Positions 44,938-47,833 of a DNA stretch of 47,833 bases are shown here, in pieces. The translations under genes were made by a program, and so were the position numbers. The stretch's first letter is position 1. Each line of letters begins with the position of its first letter. The notes under the pieces are model-generated. The model did not search any database, was not told the DNA's origin, and was given only the letters and a program-made list of their open reading frames with translations. The stretch is from a virus: the IMG/VR virus record IMGVR_UViG_3300010391_000158, positions 1-47,833 of that record; one strand, given 5' to 3'.

Positions 44938-47832
44938 TTAACCGAACGAGTTCACAGCATCGGGATGGATACGCACATCCCCTGTTCTGCTCAAGTCACC
45001 GATGATCTTACCGATGGTCTTGCCGTCGATCTGTAGGATGACGCCACCACCGTTGCCCCCGCCGCCGCCGCCACGTCCACCACCAGGAGTGATCTCGACA
45101 CGTTCTGTACCACTCTCACCAGCGAGGAAGGAAGTAGGCTCATGAACGGTCATAGCGAGACCGAACTGACCACCGTGTGGTCCACCACCATCACCGCCAC
45201 CAGCATTGGCAGCACCGGCAGCTGATGCAGCCTCACCTGCTGCCTGTGCAAGTGCATTGAATCCAGCAACCGCACCGAATGCAGTTTCACCAAGGCTCAT
45301 GACTGAGTTAACAGCCATCTCCGTGGACATGACCACACTCTGGAAGTCGAGTGCAACTTGGTCCTTCAACTCGGTCATCTGAGTCTCAATACCAGTTGCA
45401 GCCGTTATCCACTGTGCCTTGGTCTCTTCAGCAGCAGCAGTCGTTGCTGCAGTAGCCTCTTCTGACGCAACCTTTGTGCTATCAGCGAATTCTTTACTAG
45501 CCTCGCTTGCACCTGTAGCCATGGAATCAAAGGCCGCAGATGTATCATCAGCCAATTGGTTCATGGCCTCACCTACAGTTTCAGGAAGCTCCTCACCGAA
45601 CGCAGTTCTGAGCCGCTCACCGGTCTCAACAGCCTTCCCACCGATTCCACCCAGAGCTTCTTGGGTTACGCCGAGCTGAATTGCGATGAGCCCCAACACG
45701 TCGACCATCTGCTGCATGGGATCCGTCTTGAATCCTATACCTGCAGCTTCAGCCTGATCGATCAAGGCCTGGGTGTTAGCATCAATCTCAAACCCGAATG
45801 TCTGACTTGCGTTGATCACTTCCTGCAGGAACGGAGCCATCTGCTGTAGAGCTTCATTAGAAGTCAAACCGGCAGCAACCAATTGATCGAACGCGGCACT
45901 ACCCTGCTGTTGGAACGCGGTGAACGTGTCAGCAGTCAAGAACCCAGCATTGCCAAGTCCGGTCATAGCGTCTTTCAATCCTTGCACGCCTTCTAGCAGC
46001 GGTCCGAATTTAGGATCTGCTGCCATCTCGAAGAATCTTTCCACGCCACCGAAGTCGATCGAGGTACCGAAGTCCTGGAACTTCGCTTTCATTTCCGCGA
46101 AGGCCGGGCCGAAGACATCGACTGCCGCCGCCAAGCCCTCCGTTTCCAGCGTGGCAAAGAATGCGGCTGCGAAAATAGTAGCCTGCGCGTTGGCATCTTC
46201 GGGGGTCGCGACCTGGATGCCGCCGAATATCTTCTCTCCCTCTTTTCCTTCCACATCCATCGACTGTCCGATAATCGCTGATACACCTTCCGCAGCTTGT
46301 GCAAGCTGTTCACTAACGAATGCCATGATCTCAGGAACCTCTTGTCCCAGTTCCCGAGCACGCACCACGATCTGTAGAAGCGCCGCATCAGCAAGACCAC
46401 CCGCCGCGGTAGCCTCTTCAGCCATCAGACCGAAGACCTCTCCCACCTGTGCCAAGCCTTCAGCAGCTGGGATCGCCCCCATCTCAATGGCGTTCTGTAG
46501 ATCACCTACAGCATCAGCAGCCTTCTGCATGCCAAATTCAGCGATACCACCAGCTTCCCCGATGATGTCACCGAGGTGGAGGAGGTTTGCCTCAAACCTG
46601 CCTAGATCAAGTTCATCGGCGGTTGCTTCGATGGCCTTTGCAAGCTCTTCGGAGATCTCAACCCCGAAGTCCCGCATGACCTCGTCGGCGATCTTCTCAC
46701 TCTCAGTCTTGAAGATGGCTCTGACGATACCCATAGCAGCACCAGCAGCAGCACCAAGAGCCTTACCCCAGGCCTCGCCGACAGGACCGAACATTGCTCC
46801 GATCTGCCCACCGATCTCCATCCCAGCCATAGCACCGCCGATAACACCAGCAATGCCACCAGCACCAGAAGCACTCCATACAGTGGCCGCACCCTGTACC
46901 ATGGCAGCACCGAACGCAATACCAGCGGACAAGCCTTGCTTGGACATCAGTCCTTCATCGCTTAACTTGACCTCCTTGAGTTTGAGGAATGTAGATTTTA
47001 TCTGTGAACCGGCTAGATTTGCCGCAGCAAGCCCACCTAGAATCTTGCCAATCGAGGAGTTAGCATCCATGCCAAGGACTTCGAAGACAGCAGAGAGAGC
47101 TTTGATGTTCTCTTGGAACATTTTGGTTTCTTCATCAGCCGCTTTAATCTGCTCCGCAATTGCGTTTCTCTGTGCTGCTAACGGATCTCCGATACCTGCA
47201 GGCAGCGTTGGGATTGGCATGTCTGCTGGTGCACCTGCGTCCAAGCCAGCAAGGAAGTCTTTTGTTCCAATGTCAAGCAACTCATCCATTGGAGTACGCA
47301 TACCCTCCATGATGCCGATGAGGTCCTTGTAAGCCTTACCAGTGTCGAATGCGGCAAGCTTCTGATCGACCCACATGGAAATGAGTTTCTGTCCAGCGGG
47401 TTCGATCTGCTGACCGCTGACTTCGGCCTGTCTGATCAGCTCGGTGGTTATCTTATCAAGGCCTTCTTTGGTGAACTCTGCTCCGCTCTTCGTAGCCTCT
47501 GCCAAAGCCTTCTGATATTTGGCGAACTCAGTGACAGCAGCACCGACAGTAAGTGCCTTGAAGGACTCGACAAGCTTCTTGTGTTCTTCGACGAGTTCCT
47601 TTGTAGCTTTCTTAGCTACATCAGCTGCCTTAGCGGACTCCATCATGGCCCTTGCCTGTTCAAGGACCTCTGGCGTAAACTCAGCAGAACGCTCAGTTAG
47701 TTCCTTCACACTAACGCCGAGGAACTTGGCTACTTCAGCGAATTCTTTACTAGCTTTGCTATCCGCAAGGATTGACTGAAGGAACACCTCTCCTGACACT
47801 GCAGCTGTTTTGATAGTTTCAGCCTGATTCTT
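44938..47832 (-). CDS. Tape measure protein, N-terminus outside the window
   Basis: At least 964 residues; the frame is open through the right edge, so GTG 47799 is not necessarily the start. It shows tape-measure features: charged helices (EVAKFLGVSVKELTERSAEF), Ala/Gly-rich hydrophobic stretches mid-protein (AGVIGGAMAGMEIGGQIGAM), and a Gly-rich C-terminus with FLAGESGTERVEITP, the usual 'GE.G.E.V' tail motif. It sets tail length and is injected with DNA. The visible part alone would imply a tail of at least about 140 nm by the 0.15 nm per residue rule. Confidence 0.85.
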   Translation of the reverse strand, partial: KNQAETIKTAAVSGEVFLQSILADSKASKEFAEVAKFLGVSVKELTERSAEFTPEVLEQARAMMESAKAADVAKKATKELVEEHKKLVESFKALTVGAAVTEFAKYQKALAEATKSGAEFTKEGLDKITTELIRQAEVSGQQIEPAGQKLISMWVDQKLAAFDTGKAYKDLIGIMEGMRTPMDELLDIGTKDFLAGLDAGAPADMPIPTLPAGIGDPLAAQRNAIAEQIKAADEETKMFQENIKALSAVFEVLGMDANSSIGKILGGLAAANLAGSQIKSTFLKLKEVKLSDEGLMSKQGLSAGIAFGAAMVQGAATVWSASGAGGIAGVIGGAMAGMEIGGQIGAMFGPVGEAWGKALGAAAGAAMGIVRAIFKTESEKIADEVMRDFGVEISEELAKAIEATADELDLGRFEANLLHLGDIIGEAGGIAEFGMQKAADAVGDLQNAIEMGAIPAAEGLAQVGEVFGLMAEEATAAGGLADAALLQIVVRARELGQEVPEIMAFVSEQLAQAAEGVSAIIGQSMDVEGKEGEKIFGGIQVATPEDANAQATIFAAAFFATLETEGLAAAVDVFGPAFAEMKAKFQDFGTSIDFGGVERFFEMAADPKFGPLLEGVQGLKDAMTGLGNAGFLTADTFTAFQQQGSAAFDQLVAAGLTSNEALQQMAPFLQEVINASQTFGFEIDANTQALIDQAEAAGIGFKTDPMQQMVDVLGLIAIQLGVTQEALGGIGGKAVETGERLRTAFGEELPETVGEAMNQLADDTSAAFDSMATGASEASKEFADSTKVASEEATAATTAAAEETKAQWITAATGIETQMTELKDQVALDFQSVVMSTEMAVNSVMSLGETAFGAVAGFNALAQAAGEAASAAGAANAGGGDGGGPHGGQFGLAMTVHEPTSFLAGESGTERVEITPGGGRGGGGGGNGGGVILQIDGKTIGKIIGDLSRTGDVRIHPDAVNSFG

Positions 47833-47833
47833 A

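Noticed and set aside
45920-47332. Plus-strand ORF of 470 codons opposite the tape measure gene
   Set aside because: Pro/Ser/Ala-rich shadow of an Ala/Gly-rich coding strand; no ribosome site or domain.
1-47833. Temperate phage or prophage with integrase and attachment site
   Set aside because: No tyrosine or serine recombinase, excisionase or CI-like repressor found; the tRNA-like elements alone do not prove an attachment site.
1-47833. CRISPR array
   Set aside because: No set of regularly spaced direct repeats; the three palindromes are too few and unevenly spaced.

Overview
The window is a contiguous piece of a tailed double-stranded DNA phage, most likely with a long tail (siphovirus- or myovirus-like). 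Nothing bacterial is seen: genes are short, overlap by 1-4 bases, often start with GTG or TTG after strong Shine-Dalgarno sites, and include a tape measure protein, tail-tip proteins, an endolysin, HNH homing endonucleases, tRNAs and a complete phage-type replication set. Base composition looks close to half G+C. Sigma70-like promoters and a small secreted protein ending in an outer-membrane-type C-terminal Phe hint at a Gram-negative host, but this is weak evidence. No integrase, terminase, portal or major capsid gene is visible, so the head genes must lie outside the window.

Layout. (1) 1-6553, rightward: about 25 small genes, many with CxxC zinc-ribbon pairs, headed by a DUF932 protein behind a strong promoter; three copies of a 20-bp palindrome lie upstream of that promoter. 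(2) 6554-6846: gene-free, folded RNA-like stretch ending in a D-arm-less tRNA-like element with an encoded CCA. (3) 6847-10884, leftward: an accessory island with two HNH endonucleases and small proteins. (4) 10885-11590: about 700 bp without a gene, with its own rightward promoter and several long perfect hairpins, two of them built from tRNA-like arms; a candidate large structured RNA and the most unusual part of the window. (5) 11591-31523, rightward: a von Willebrand A protein, nucleoside diphosphate kinase, two adjacent tRNAs, MazG, a DEDDh exonuclease, then the replication and recombination module (PD-(D/E)XK nuclease with Fe-S cysteines, P-loop ATPase, probable ssDNA-binding protein, SF1B helicase, macro domain protein, Dam methylase, a Cys/Pro-rich repeat protein, and a family 4 uracil-DNA glycosylase fused to DNA polymerase I that carries an intein), and an IS110-like protein without a visible catalytic half. 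(6) 31524-31654: an 18-bp inverted repeat at the convergent junction. (7) 31655-47833, leftward: SPFH protein, deoxyribonucleotidase, metallophosphoesterase, then late genes: glycoside hydrolase, amidase endolysin, holin candidate, tail proteins and the tape measure gene, which runs off the right edge.

How it works together: the rightward block supplies nucleotide control (MazG, NDPK, deoxyribonucleotidase from the opposite strand), DNA replication and repair (UDG-polymerase, helicase, nuclease, ATPase, SSB) and DNA marking (Dam). The leftward late block, with a near-consensus promoter at 40939-40966, supplies tail assembly and lysis. Function calls rest on motifs read by eye; no database search was run.
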